A stretch of DNA of 43,387 nucleotides from Candidatus Merdivivens pullistercoris (GTDB taxonomy: Bacteria > Bacteroidota > Bacteroidia > Bacteroidales > UBA932): the NCBI GenBank assembly GCA_017694935.1, contig JADIME010000038.1, positions 1 to 43,387 on the forward strand. The letters are read 5' to 3'. A program made the position numbers and the translations under genes. Positions 18,353 to 27,075 of the stretch are shown here, one piece after another; position 1 is the first letter of the stretch, and each line of letters starts with the position of its first letter. The notes beneath the pieces were generated by a model. It did no database searches, was not told the origin of the DNA, and worked only from the letters and a program-made list of their open reading frames with translations.

Positions 18353-19537
18353 ATGTATTCGGAAAAGGAAAAGGATGAAATCCAGCCTGAAGATACTTTT
18401 TCTTTGTTAGGCAAGCAGGAAGCGATAGATAAGTTGTATTCGATGAGTCCGTTTTCACGGTGCGGGACTGTTTTGATGCCGCTTTGCGGTGCTTCGGGCG
18501 CTGATGGCCTTGAAGGCAAACCTGATGGCAAGTCTGTCAACAAGGCTGACTGCAAGTCTGGCGGCAGGGCGGGCGTACATGGCCGTGGAAGTGTCATCGG
18601 GAGTGCAGCGGTATTGTTGTCGGAAGGTACTGATTTTGACTTGGTTTATACTCCCCTGAAACATCTGGGCTATAAAAGCGTGCTTTCGGTACTCGGTGAA
18701 CTGTATGTCAGGATGACCGTGCCTTACGGGCTTTCGGTCAGGATAGGCGTCTCTTCAAAATTGGATTTTCCGCAGATAGCCGAACTATGGAGCGGAATGG
18801 TCGCGGCTTTAAAAGAACATGGAGTGTCGGCGGTCTCTTTGGACTTGCTCCCGTCCCTCAACGGTCTGGTCATTTCGCTGTCTGCCGTCGGTGCCGTGCC
18901 TGATACTCTTGCCAGGCCGGCGGAACCCAATTCCATGGATCTGATATGCGTGTCGGACAATCTCGGCTCAGCCTACATGGGGCTTCATGTCCTTGAGAGA
19001 GAAAAGGCTGCATTCAACGCCTCTGCCGCCGGTCTGCGTGAACGGGCGAAACCATCTGGCATGCAGACGGAAAAACCGGTGGAAAAGCAGCCTGATCCAC
19101 AGCCCGATTTGAAGAAATATGAGTATCTGCTCGGTGCCTATCTCCGTCCGGAGATCCGTGGCGATATAGTAAAGGCCTTCGAGGATGCGGGCTTCGCTCC
19201 TTCGTGCGGGTATTTCGTTCGTAACGGACTTGCGGATGCGGTGAAAAGGCTTTCCCGCGATACCGGATTGGGCGCGAAAATATATGTGGACCGTATCCCT
19301 ATAGCCGACAAGGTGTTTGACATGGCCGACGAGATAGGCATGGATCCTCTTGCTGCGGCCTTGAACGGCGGTGACGATTTCAGATACCTTTTTGTAATCC
19401 CGATAGGGCTTCACGACGTGTTCAGGCGCGATTTCCAGACTTTCGATATTATCGGCCACCTTGCACAAACCGATGTCGGTACGGTTGTCGTCACTCCCGA
19501 GGGCGCGGAACTGCCATTGAAGGCACAGGGCTGGTGA
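18353..19537 (+). CDS. ThiL/AIRS-like protein with a degenerate active site
   Basis: A 394-residue protein resembling the AIR-synthase/thiamine-phosphate kinase (ThiL) fold. The C-terminus is the best match: a PLAAALNGGDDFRYLFVIP segment like the ALNGGEDYELLF motif of ThiL, then IGHLAQTDVGTVVV and a terminal GW. The N-terminal half has LKHLGYKSVLSVLGELYVRM where ThiL has the LGxKALxxNLSDxAAMG segment, but the metal- and ATP-binding aspartates are not evident. There is also a Gly/Lys-rich insert at about residues 50-80. I use the ATG at 18353; a GTG at 18287 would add a hydrophobic 22-residue leader. It may be a catalytically altered paralogue. Confidence 0.6.
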   Translation: MYSEKEKDEIQPEDTFSLLGKQEAIDKLYSMSPFSRCGTVLMPLCGASGADGLEGKPDGKSVNKADCKSGGRAGVHGRGSVIGSAAVLLSEGTDFDLVYTPLKHLGYKSVLSVLGELYVRMTVPYGLSVRIGVSSKLDFPQIAELWSGMVAALKEHGVSAVSLDLLPSLNGLVISLSAVGAVPDTLARPAEPNSMDLICVSDNLGSAYMGLHVLEREKAAFNASAAGLRERAKPSGMQTEKPVEKQPDPQPDLKKYEYLLGAYLRPEIRGDIVKAFEDAGFAPSCGYFVRNGLADAVKRLSRDTGLGAKIYVDRIPIADKVFDMADEIGMDPLAAALNGGDDFRYLFVIPIGLHDVFRRDFQTFDIIGHLAQTDVGTVVVTPEGAELPLKAQGW

Positions 19538-19611
19538 CACAGGGCTGCTGGCTGCGGCTTTTGTATGCGCGAGGGCGTGGCAATTGTGTAGAAAATGTCA
19601 AAAATAATGTA

Positions 19612-19654
19612 CCAGAAGAGACCAACCTCGATCTCTTCTGGCACATAGGTTTTT
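19612..19654 (+). terminator. Terminator after the ThiL-like gene
   Basis: A perfect 10-bp stem, CCAGAAGAGA and TCTCTTCTGG, encloses a 10-nt loop and is followed after eight bases by TTTTT. Confidence 0.75.
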
Positions 19655-19731
19655 GATGAGTTTTTTCTTATGGCGAAACGATGCTTCTTGATTTTCGTAT
19701 AATAAGTATAAACCACTAAATTTGTTATGTT

Positions 19732-20361
19732 ATGAAAAACTATTTTAAAACCCTTAAAAGCAAGCGTTCGTTCCCGTTCCGGTTTATTGCTGTAAGCCTT
19801 GCTTTAGTCGTTTGTCTATTTGGACTGCTGTCAGTCCATTGCCCTGCATGGGCGCAGGAAGTCAGGGACGTTTCGAGAGGAAAGACCGGACCGATGTACA
19901 TGGGTTCCGTGTCTGTGGGTACATACGGGTGGCTAGCCTGTCCTTTCATAGGACCTTATTTCGGGCCTACGGCATTGTCGGTATTTACTTCGCACGGGGT
20001 ATATTTCCCTAAAGCGAGGGTTTATACCGGCATCAGTCTGGAATTGATCAATTTCAATTACGGGCTGGGATATGCCTCGCATACCAAATATTATTTCAAG
20101 TCTAATAAGATTGCCAAGCCGTTCATCGGGGTTGAGGTAGGAGGTTTCTCTGAGTTTTCCGCATTGGCAGACCATCGCCCTGCGGCATATATAGACGGGC
20201 AAAGGGCTTATTTTTATGCTGTCCCTTCGGTGGGCATCGCCAATTGTTTCCAGAAAGTCGTCTTTGAGGTAAGCATCAGGACGTTGATCATTCCGGACAT
20301 TACAGTGGAAAAAAGTAGCTGGCAGAGCGGGATAGGAGTCGTACTCGGTTTGACATTTTAG
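19732..20361 (+). CDS. Predicted outer-membrane beta-barrel protein
   Basis: A 209-residue protein with a long signal peptide (hydrophobic FIAVSLALVVCLFGLLSV, cleavage probably after AWA). It continues with alternating aromatic/glycine strands (MGSVSVGTYGWL, YTGISLELINFNYGLGY, KPFIGVEVGGF) and ends in a C-terminal phenylalanine (VVLGLTF), as expected for a barrel inserted by BamA. I do not recognise a specific family. A minus-7-like TAAATTTG at 19717-19724 lies very close to the ATG. The 3' end faces the hydrolase gene across two hairpin repeats. Confidence 0.65.
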   Translation: MKNYFKTLKSKRSFPFRFIAVSLALVVCLFGLLSVHCPAWAQEVRDVSRGKTGPMYMGSVSVGTYGWLACPFIGPYFGPTALSVFTSHGVYFPKARVYTGISLELINFNYGLGYASHTKYYFKSNKIAKPFIGVEVGGFSEFSALADHRPAAYIDGQRAYFYAVPSVGIANCFQKVVFEVSIRTLIIPDITVEKSSWQSGIGVVLGLTF

Positions 20362-20371
20362 AGCGTGCAAG

Positions 20372-20401
20372 GCGTGCTTTCTAAATGCAGAAAGCACACT
20401 G
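20372..20401. repeat. 30-bp hairpin repeat, copy 1
   Basis: GCGTGCTTTCT, a six-base loop, then AGAAAGCACACTG. The 9-bp stem GTGCTTTCT/AGAAAGCAC is perfect. A second copy lies 62 bp on. They sit between convergent genes and may end transcription, but there is no T-tract. Confidence 0.8.
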
Positions 20402-20433
20402 ATATGCCCTACAGCGCATTTTGAGAAGGGTAA

Positions 20434-20463
20434 GCGTGCTTTCTCCACTTAGAACGCACACTG
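20434..20463. repeat. 30-bp hairpin repeat, copy 2
   Basis: The same arms as copy 1 with one change in the 3' arm (AGAACGCACACTG) and a wholly different six-base loop. It ends 7 bp before the stop of the convergent hydrolase gene. Confidence 0.8.
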
Positions 20464-20469
20464 TGTATC

Positions 20470-21792
20470 TTATGGCATTGCCAAAATGAATCCGGCGATG
20501 TCGTCTATGACTTTTGCGGGTATCCTGCCTTGCACGGCGTATTCGGCAGGAGACGGTTCTCCCTCTCCTTCATGGAAGATATGGTTCAGACCGGGATATG
20601 AGATGAACGTCGCATTGGCATTGCCGCCCGCTTCATCCACCCAGGCTTTCCACAGGCCGAGTTCTTCGGGCAGCACCTGGTAGTCCCTTTCGCCTTGCAG
20701 GAGCAGCATGGGATACTGCTCTTTGCAGAGACCGGCTATTACCGCGCTTTTGTCGTAGTCAACGCCGTCGATATAGCATTGCGGTATATCATCGAAGGCG
20801 CGGCGCATCTTGTCGAGTTCCTCGGGAGGATTGAATCCCGACAGAGTTTCAAGTTGGTGTTCAATGGTTTCCCGCATAGTGGAGGCCGGTGCCGCGAGCA
20901 TGATGATGCCGTCTATGAGGCGTTTCCCTTGTGCCGCTATGTACGGTGCCATCCCTGCCCCGAGAGAATGCCCGGCTATGAATATTTTCCTGAATCCCAA
21001 TGAGTCGGCGAGGAGCGCGGCGGAAAGTGCGTCGTCGGTGCATTCTTCCTCGACGGTAGGCGCGGAAGGGTTTGCAAATGTGTCTTCGCCGTATGTATAT
21101 GTGCGTTTGTCATAACGCAGGACAGCAATGCCTTTATGAGACAGGGCGGCGGCAAGTTCCTTGAACATTCTGTTCGGGCCGAGTGTCTCGTCCATGTCGT
21201 TCGGCCCGGAACCGTGTACCATGATCAGTACCGGAATCCCGGCAATTTCCCCGGATTCCACGGAGGAAGAAGGCAATGTTAGTTTTCCCGGCATACTGAA
21301 CCTGCCGGTATGGACTGAGAGGACTTTTTCTTCCCAGCCGTCGGCAAGACGGTAGATGTCCGAAATGTTTTCAACCGGTTCGGGCAAAGGGGGTGCAATC
21401 TGCAATCCCGCTATTTTCCCTCCAGTTCCGTATACTATCACGAGTGCGGCCTTGCCGTTTCCAAACGAGAGGTTGCACCATTTCCCTCCGGGTATTCCGT
21501 CAAGGTCGTGCCATTCCCCGTTGGAACGGTATACGCCCATTTGGGATTCAAGCCCTTCCCACAAGGATGACAATTGTTCCACGCTTATGGCAGAGCGCAC
21601 GGTTTCATCGCACATCAGATAAAGCATCCTTCCGTTTCCCCCGCGCAGCATGTCGAGTACGACTTGCGGGTCATTGTCCGCGTCCTGTGCAAAAGGAATG
21701 TCCCTGTCCTGTGCAATAGAAATATTGTTTGCGGTAAAAAGCAGCACCATGCAGAATATGGTTCTTGAAATAAAAGTCCTTGCAATAGTCAT
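20470..21792 (-). CDS. Secreted alpha/beta hydrolase
   Basis: A 440-residue exported serine hydrolase. The signal peptide (ISRTIFCMVLLFTANNISIAQ) is followed by an N-terminal domain of about 100 residues like the small domain that precedes such hydrolases in Bacteroidota. The alpha/beta hydrolase domain then shows an oxyanion HGSGPND motif, the nucleophile elbow AGHSLGAG, an acidic residue in LLQGERDYQV and the catalytic histidine in PGLNHIFHEG. The substrate is unknown; an esterase or acyl-group hydrolase is likely. I chose the ATG at 21792 because it starts the signal peptide; the frame stays open upstream but has no plausible start region. Confidence 0.85.
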   Translation of the reverse strand: MTIARTFISRTIFCMVLLFTANNISIAQDRDIPFAQDADNDPQVVLDMLRGGNGRMLYLMCDETVRSAISVEQLSSLWEGLESQMGVYRSNGEWHDLDGIPGGKWCNLSFGNGKAALVIVYGTGGKIAGLQIAPPLPEPVENISDIYRLADGWEEKVLSVHTGRFSMPGKLTLPSSSVESGEIAGIPVLIMVHGSGPNDMDETLGPNRMFKELAAALSHKGIAVLRYDKRTYTYGEDTFANPSAPTVEEECTDDALSAALLADSLGFRKIFIAGHSLGAGMAPYIAAQGKRLIDGIIMLAAPASTMRETIEHQLETLSGFNPPEELDKMRRAFDDIPQCYIDGVDYDKSAVIAGLCKEQYPMLLLQGERDYQVLPEELGLWKAWVDEAGGNANATFISYPGLNHIFHEGEGEPSPAEYAVQGRIPAKVIDDIAGFILAMP

Positions 21793-21874
21793 AATGCATA
21801 ATTTTCCGCAAGTTACAAATAAGCGGGGAATCCGGCAAGCCGAATACGTGTGTCTCCGGCAAAGAAATTTTGCG

Positions 21875-21882
21875 TACCTTTG
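21875..21882 (+). promoter_or_regulatory. Minus-7 box TACCTTTG for dnaE
   Basis: TACCTTTG lies 26 bp before the dnaE ATG, matching the TAnnTTTG consensus. Confidence 0.55.
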
Positions 21883-21908
21883 TTTCTTGCAAAATTTGAT
21901 GATAAAAT

Positions 21909-24900
21909 ATGTCGTTCGTCCACCTTCATCTGCATACGCAATATTCGATACTTGACGGGGCGGCTTCGGTGCAGAAGCTGATTGACAAGGCCATCGCATA
22001 CGGGCATCCCGCCATCTCCATCACCGACCACGGAAACATGTTCGGGGTCAAGGAGTTTTTTACATATATCAAAAAATACAATAAATCCGACAAGGCCAAG
22101 GAGACAGGACGTGCCATAAAGCCCATCATCGGGTGCGAAGTATATGTGGCAAAGGCCGACCGCAAGCTGAAAGACAAGGACCACAAGGGCTATTACCACC
22201 TGATTCTTCTGGCCAAGAACATGAACGGCTATCATAACCTCATGAGGCTGGTTTCCCTCGGACATATCGAGGGCTATTATTACAAGCCGAGGATAGACCA
22301 TGAGCTTCTGGCCAAGTATCATGAAGATCTGATATGCTGCTCGGCATGTATCGCCGGTGAGGTACCCCGTCTGATACTTGAAGGGGACATCTCCAAGGCG
22401 GAAGAAGCGGTTAAGTGGCACAGGAAACTGTTCGGGGAAGACTATTATTTAGAGGTGCAGCTCCATAAGACGGAAGTTCCGGGGCAGAGTCTTGAAGTGT
22501 ATGAAAGACAATCGGTGGTAAATGAACATATTTTCAGGATAGCTGAAAAATACGGCATAAAAGTAGTCGCAACTAATGACGTTCATTTTGCCGACAAGGA
22601 GGACGGGCCTGCGCACGACAGGCTAATATGCCTTACAACCAATGCCGACTACAATGATCCCGACAGGTTGAGATATACCCAGCAGGAGTATTTCAAGAGC
22701 GAGGCGGAGATGGCGGCACTGTTCCCAGACCATCCGGAAGCCATTGCTAATACACTCGAGGTTGCCGGAAAGGTGGAGTATTATGATATAGACTCAGGGC
22801 ACATACTTCCTATTTTCCCTATACCGGAAGAGTTTCCGAATTCTGACGATTATCTCAGACACCTTACATATAAAGGTGCGGAAAAACGTTATCCCGAAAT
22901 GACGGACGATGTGAGGGAGAGGATAGATTTCGAGTTGGAGACCATCAAGAGGATGGGTTTTCCGGACTATTTTCTCATAGTTCAGGATTTTATCAAGGGA
23001 GCGCGCAACATGGGCGTGTCGGTGGGCCCGGGCAGGGGTTCGGCTGCGGGTTCTGCTGTTGCCTACTGTTTGGGTATTACCAATGTAGACCCGATCAAGT
23101 ACCAGTTGCTGTTCGAGCGTTTCCTTAATCCGGACCGTATCTCCATGCCGGATATAGACATAGATTTCGATGACGACGGGCGTTACAAGGTGTTCAGGTA
23201 TGTGGAGGAAAAATACGGCAAAGACCACATATCGCATGTAGTGACTTTCGGCACGATGGCGGCCAAAAGCGCGATAAAGGATATCGCCCGTATCCACCAG
23301 TTGCCTCTTGCCGAGTCCAACCGGCTGGCCAAATTGGTGCCTGACAAGCCTTTCGATGTAGTCGAGACCGTGGAGAAGGATGTCGAGGAGGATGATCCTC
23401 AGCATCCTGGAGAAAAACGTACGGTCCGCAAGACAGTAAAGGAGACAAAATCGAAAAAGCCGACGCTTGCCAACTGTGTCAGGTATCTTGACGAGTTCAA
23501 GGCCGAAATGAACAACCCGGATCCTTTGGTAAGGGATACCCTGAAATATGCGGTCCAGCTCGAAGGCACTGTAAGGCAGACGGGCGTGCATGCCTGCGCC
23601 CTTATCATCGGCCGGGACAACCTCACCAAATACATCCCGATAAGCATAGCCCAGGACAAGGACACCGGTGAGGACGTGTGGGTTTCCCAATACGAAGGCA
23701 GTTTCATTGAAGAGGTGGGCATGCTGAAGATGGACTTTCTTGGCCTGAAGACATTGAGCATCATCAAGGAATGTTTGTCCAACATAAAGAAATCCAAGGG
23801 GATAGAGTTCGATATAGAACAGATACCGATTGATGATGAAGAAACATACAGGCTGTATAGCCGGGGAGATACGACAAGCGTGTTCCAATTCGAGTCCCCT
23901 GGTATGAAAAAATGGCTCAAGGAGTTGGTGCCTAACCGTTTCGAGGACCTTATCGCCATGAACGCCCTTTACCGTCCGGGGCCGATGGACTATATACCTT
24001 CTTTCGTTGCCCGCAAGCACGGCAGGGAACCCATTTCTTATGATCTTCCGGATATGGAAGAATTCCTTCAGGACACATATGGGGTGACGGTGTACCAGGA
24101 GCAGGTCATGCTGTTGTCGCAGAAACTGGCCGGTTTTACCAAAGGTCAGGCTGATAAATTGCGTAAGGCAATGGGAAAGAAGCAGATAGCCGTAATGAAC
24201 GAACTTTACGGACTGTTTATATCCGGCGGTACTGCCAAAGGGCATCCTGAAGAGACACTCAATAAGATATGGAAAGACTGGGAGAAATTTGCCCAATATG
24301 CCTTCAACAAGTCCCATGCTACATGTTATGCTTGGGTAAGTTACCAGACAGCTTATCTTAAAGCGCATTATCCTGCCGAATTCCAGGCTGCCAACCTCAG
24401 CAAGCAGCTCGGCAATATCGACGAGATCAAGAAGATCATGGAGGACTGCAAGCTGTCCCGCATACCGGTGCTTGGCCCCGACATAAATGAATCGGAGACC
24501 CGTTTTACCGTAAACAAGGACGGGGCTGTGCGTTTCGGTCTCGGAGGAGTGAAAGGTTTCGGGGAAAAGGCCGTTGAAATGATTCTCAAAGAGAGGGAAA
24601 ACGGGGCATTCAAGGATATTTACGATTTTATGGAACGTATCCCGCGCGGCATCCTGAACCGCAAGACCTTCGAATATCTGTTGCTTTCGGGGACATTCGA
24701 CAGTCTGGGCATTAACCGGGCGCAGTACCTTGTGCCGAGCGGCAAGGATGAATGTTTCATCGATTCGCTATTGAAATATGCCGATCTGTACAAGCGCGGT
24801 GAAGAGGCCAATATAGGGTCTATTTTCGGCGATTCGGATGAGATAAAGCCAATGAGGCCTCCTGTTCCTGCCATGCCACGCGATACCAACGAAGACTATT

Positions 24901-25583
24901 TCCGCAACATGGAAAAAGAGCTTGTCGGGATGTATCTTTCCTCGCATCCTTTGGACAGGTATGCATTCGAAGTCAGGCAATTTGCCAGTCATAACCTCGG
25001 GGAAATAGACCGGCTTGTGGAGGACAGCCGCAATGATCCGAAGATTGAAGGCAAGGACGTGTCTGTGGCCGGTTATGTGACGAGTTTTACCGGGATGGTG
25101 TCATCGGCAAGCAACAAGCCATGGTGTAAATTCGTAATCGAGGATTTCGACGGTTCGAAGGAATTTGCCCTTTTCGGAAAGGAATACGAGGCTTTCGCTT
25201 CTAAGGTACAGCTTCACAATACAGTCCTGATTGAAGGTGTAATCGCACCGAGGTACTATGTCAATCCCAAGGACCCGAAAGCCCAGAAGCCTGAAAACAC
25301 ATTCAAAATCAAAAAGATTTCCCTTCTCGGCAATGTGTCGGAAGAACGTGTTAAAAGCCTGATGCTCGAAGTTGCGACCGACATGATTACACCGGAGTTC
25401 CGCAAGGAACTCGTATCCGTGCTGAAAAAGCATAAAGGCAAGAACCGTCTGAGCCTTAAGCTTGTGGACAGGGAGTCTAAATTCATGGTGGATTTCTTCT
25501 CGAAAAAATATACCGTTTCCGTGGACATGTTCCTTCTGGAAGAACTCAGGAAGATGTCCGTGCCGTATAACGTGATAGTGTAA
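21909..25583 (+). CDS. dnaE: DNA polymerase III alpha subunit
   Basis: The 1224-residue replicative polymerase. The PHP domain opens the protein (FVHLHLHTQYSILDGA, then SITDHGNMFG). The polymerase core shows GPGRGSAAGSAVAYCLGI (about 372-389) and the catalytic acidic cluster PDIDIDFDDDGR (about 413-424). Further landmarks are RPGPMDYIPSFV, QEQVMLLSQKLAGFT and FNKSHATCYAWVSYQTAYLKAH. A C-terminal OB-fold region (about 1045-1150) and a short tail follow. Its length fits type DnaE1. The 33-bp repeat array starts about 8 bp after its stop codon. Confidence 0.98.
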   Translation: MSFVHLHLHTQYSILDGAASVQKLIDKAIAYGHPAISITDHGNMFGVKEFFTYIKKYNKSDKAKETGRAIKPIIGCEVYVAKADRKLKDKDHKGYYHLILLAKNMNGYHNLMRLVSLGHIEGYYYKPRIDHELLAKYHEDLICCSACIAGEVPRLILEGDISKAEEAVKWHRKLFGEDYYLEVQLHKTEVPGQSLEVYERQSVVNEHIFRIAEKYGIKVVATNDVHFADKEDGPAHDRLICLTTNADYNDPDRLRYTQQEYFKSEAEMAALFPDHPEAIANTLEVAGKVEYYDIDSGHILPIFPIPEEFPNSDDYLRHLTYKGAEKRYPEMTDDVRERIDFELETIKRMGFPDYFLIVQDFIKGARNMGVSVGPGRGSAAGSAVAYCLGITNVDPIKYQLLFERFLNPDRISMPDIDIDFDDDGRYKVFRYVEEKYGKDHISHVVTFGTMAAKSAIKDIARIHQLPLAESNRLAKLVPDKPFDVVETVEKDVEEDDPQHPGEKRTVRKTVKETKSKKPTLANCVRYLDEFKAEMNNPDPLVRDTLKYAVQLEGTVRQTGVHACALIIGRDNLTKYIPISIAQDKDTGEDVWVSQYEGSFIEEVGMLKMDFLGLKTLSIIKECLSNIKKSKGIEFDIEQIPIDDEETYRLYSRGDTTSVFQFESPGMKKWLKELVPNRFEDLIAMNALYRPGPMDYIPSFVARKHGREPISYDLPDMEEFLQDTYGVTVYQEQVMLLSQKLAGFTKGQADKLRKAMGKKQIAVMNELYGLFISGGTAKGHPEETLNKIWKDWEKFAQYAFNKSHATCYAWVSYQTAYLKAHYPAEFQAANLSKQLGNIDEIKKIMEDCKLSRIPVLGPDINESETRFTVNKDGAVRFGLGGVKGFGEKAVEMILKERENGAFKDIYDFMERIPRGILNRKTFEYLLLSGTFDSLGINRAQYLVPSGKDECFIDSLLKYADLYKRGEEANIGSIFGDSDEIKPMRPPVPAMPRDTNEDYFRNMEKELVGMYLSSHPLDRYAFEVRQFASHNLGEIDRLVEDSRNDPKIEGKDVSVAGYVTSFTGMVSSASNKPWCKFVIEDFDGSKEFALFGKEYEAFASKVQLHNTVLIEGVIAPRYYVNPKDPKAQKPENTFKIKKISLLGNVSEERVKSLMLEVATDMITPEFRKELVSVLKKHKGKNRLSLKLVDRESKFMVDFFSKKYTVSVDMFLLEELRKMSVPYNVIV

Positions 25584-25590
25584 GAATCCG

Positions 25591-25687
25591 TTTTATCGGA
25601 AAACGCACCTTTTTGGCACCTGATTTTATCAGAAAACGCACCTTTTTGATGCCTGATTTTATCGGAAAACGCACCTTTTTGGCAGAA
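25591..25687. repeat. Three-unit 33-bp tandem repeat upstream of a DUF4143 ATPase gene
   Basis: Units start at 25591, 25624 and 25657 (33, 33 and about 31 bp). Every unit carries the core GAAAACGCACCTTTTTG preceded by TTTTATC. Between units 1 and 2 only four bases differ. There are no spacers, so this is a direct tandem array and not a CRISPR. It lies between the dnaE stop and the minus-7 box of the ATPase gene, so it would be upstream of the transcript. A diverged single copy of the core lies at 30543-30561 before the sulfatase gene. Confidence 0.93.
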
Positions 25688-25693
25688 ATCCAT

Positions 25694-25701
25694 TATCTTT
25701 G
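25694..25701 (+). promoter_or_regulatory. Minus-7 box TATCTTTG for the first DUF4143 ATPase
   Basis: TATCTTTG lies 20 bp before the ATG and 12 bp after the TTTTTG that closes the core of repeat unit 3. Confidence 0.55.
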
Positions 25702-25721
25702 TGTCGTCAAATCAGTGAGAT

Positions 25722-27074
25722 ATGCTGTACAGGAAGATTGCTAAACGGATAGAGGATTATTTTTTGTCGGATTCGGACAGGCTGTTGGTCATAGACGGTG
25801 CGCGGCAAATCGGAAAATCGTATATAATACGCTATGTCGGGCAGCGCATGTTTCCCAATTATATTGAGATAAACATGGAGGAAGACAAATTGGGGAACAG
25901 GATTTTTGCCGAAGCGAGAACAACAAAGGAGTTTTATTTGGCCCTCAGTGTGATTGCCGGAGACAAGATGAAAGACAGGAAATCAACGTTGGTGTTTATC
26001 GATGAGATACAGGCATACGACCATCTTTTCACTCTTGTGAAATTCCTTATGCAGGAAGCCCGTTTTACTTATATCGCAAGCGGTTCACAACTTGGAATCG
26101 CATTGAAAAACACACAGTCGATACCTGTGGGAAGTCTCGACATGGCGCACATGTTTCCCATGGACTTCGAAGAGTTCCTGTATGCCAACGGCGTGGGTAG
26201 TGAGTTAATAGAAGCGATGAGGGACAATTTCAATAAAAACACGGCCTTGTCGGAGGCGTTGCATGAGAAGATGCTTGATTTCTTCAAAAAATACCTTCTC
26301 GTGGGAGGGCTTCCGCAGGCAGTTGATAAATATGTTAAGGAAAGAAATGTTGTCGAGTTCAGGAATATCCAAAGAGAAGTACATTCCATGTATGCTATAG
26401 ATGCTTCCAAATATGAACAGGAACACAATCGGAGATTGAAGATCCGCCGTATTTTCGAGATGGTCCCGTCGAATCTTGAAAACAAGAAAAAAAGGCTTGT
26501 GATTAAAGACATAGAAAATAAATCATGGAAGCGCAGCAATGATTATTCTGACGAGTTCGAATATCTTGTTTCTGCCGGAGTGGTACTTGAGGCAAAGGCC
26601 ATAAGCAAACCGTCTTATCCGTTGCTGGAAAACAGCGGCAAGAATCTGATGAAACTGTATCTGAATGATGTAGGCATGCTTTCGGGAATATTCTACCGAA
26701 ATAATATTCTGGCGATCATGTCCGACATGAAAAGTATTAATCTTGGATCCGTATATGAAACCGTCGTTGCCCAGGAATTGCGGGCTCATGGTTATGATTT
26801 ATATTATTATGACAATAAAAAGAACGGCGAGGTAGACTTCCTTATAGATGATCCGGACAATTTGTCCAATATCCCGATAGAAGTGAAATCGGGAAAGGAT
26901 TATACCGTTCACAGTGCATTGGATAAGTTCCTGTCCGTAGACGAGTATGGTGTCAGGAGAGCATACGTGCTTTCAAATGAACGGGATGTCTATGTGAAAA
27001 ACGGGATTACATATATCCCGATCTATTACATCATGTTTTTCGAGAATGTTTCGAATGTAGTGGAGTCATTATGA
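25722..27074 (+). CDS. AAA ATPase with DUF4143 C-terminus (first copy)
   Basis: A 450-residue protein of the ATPase family common in Bacteroidota. It has Walker A (GARQIGKS, residues 26-33), Walker B (STLVFIDEIQ), a sensor-like SGSQLGIAL and the PMDFEEFL motif. The C-terminal DUF4143 domain carries a restriction-endonuclease-like signature (NGEVDFLIDD, about 368-377, then IPIEVKSGK, about 387-395). The Asp and Glu-x-Lys fit a PD-(D/E)xK fold, so DNA binding or cutting is possible; no function is proven for the family. It is preceded by the 33-bp array. Its stop codon lies two bases before the open reading of the TPR/LuxR gene. Confidence 0.9.
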   Translation: MLYRKIAKRIEDYFLSDSDRLLVIDGARQIGKSYIIRYVGQRMFPNYIEINMEEDKLGNRIFAEARTTKEFYLALSVIAGDKMKDRKSTLVFIDEIQAYDHLFTLVKFLMQEARFTYIASGSQLGIALKNTQSIPVGSLDMAHMFPMDFEEFLYANGVGSELIEAMRDNFNKNTALSEALHEKMLDFFKKYLLVGGLPQAVDKYVKERNVVEFRNIQREVHSMYAIDASKYEQEHNRRLKIRRIFEMVPSNLENKKKRLVIKDIENKSWKRSNDYSDEFEYLVSAGVVLEAKAISKPSYPLLENSGKNLMKLYLNDVGMLSGIFYRNNILAIMSDMKSINLGSVYETVVAQELRAHGYDLYYYDNKKNGEVDFLIDDPDNLSNIPIEVKSGKDYTVHSALDKFLSVDEYGVRRAYVLSNERDVYVKNGITYIPIYYIMFFENVSNVVESL

Positions 27075-27075
27075 A

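Noticed and set aside
22794-24368. 524-codon open frame opposite dnaE
   Set aside because: Shadow of the polymerase gene; composition is unlike a real protein.
25256-25693. Antisense frame reading a repeated QKGAFSDKIR peptide through the 33-bp array
   Set aside because: The unit length is a multiple of three, so any open frame repeats. It runs into dnaE antisense and has no independent support, although translation cannot be fully excluded.
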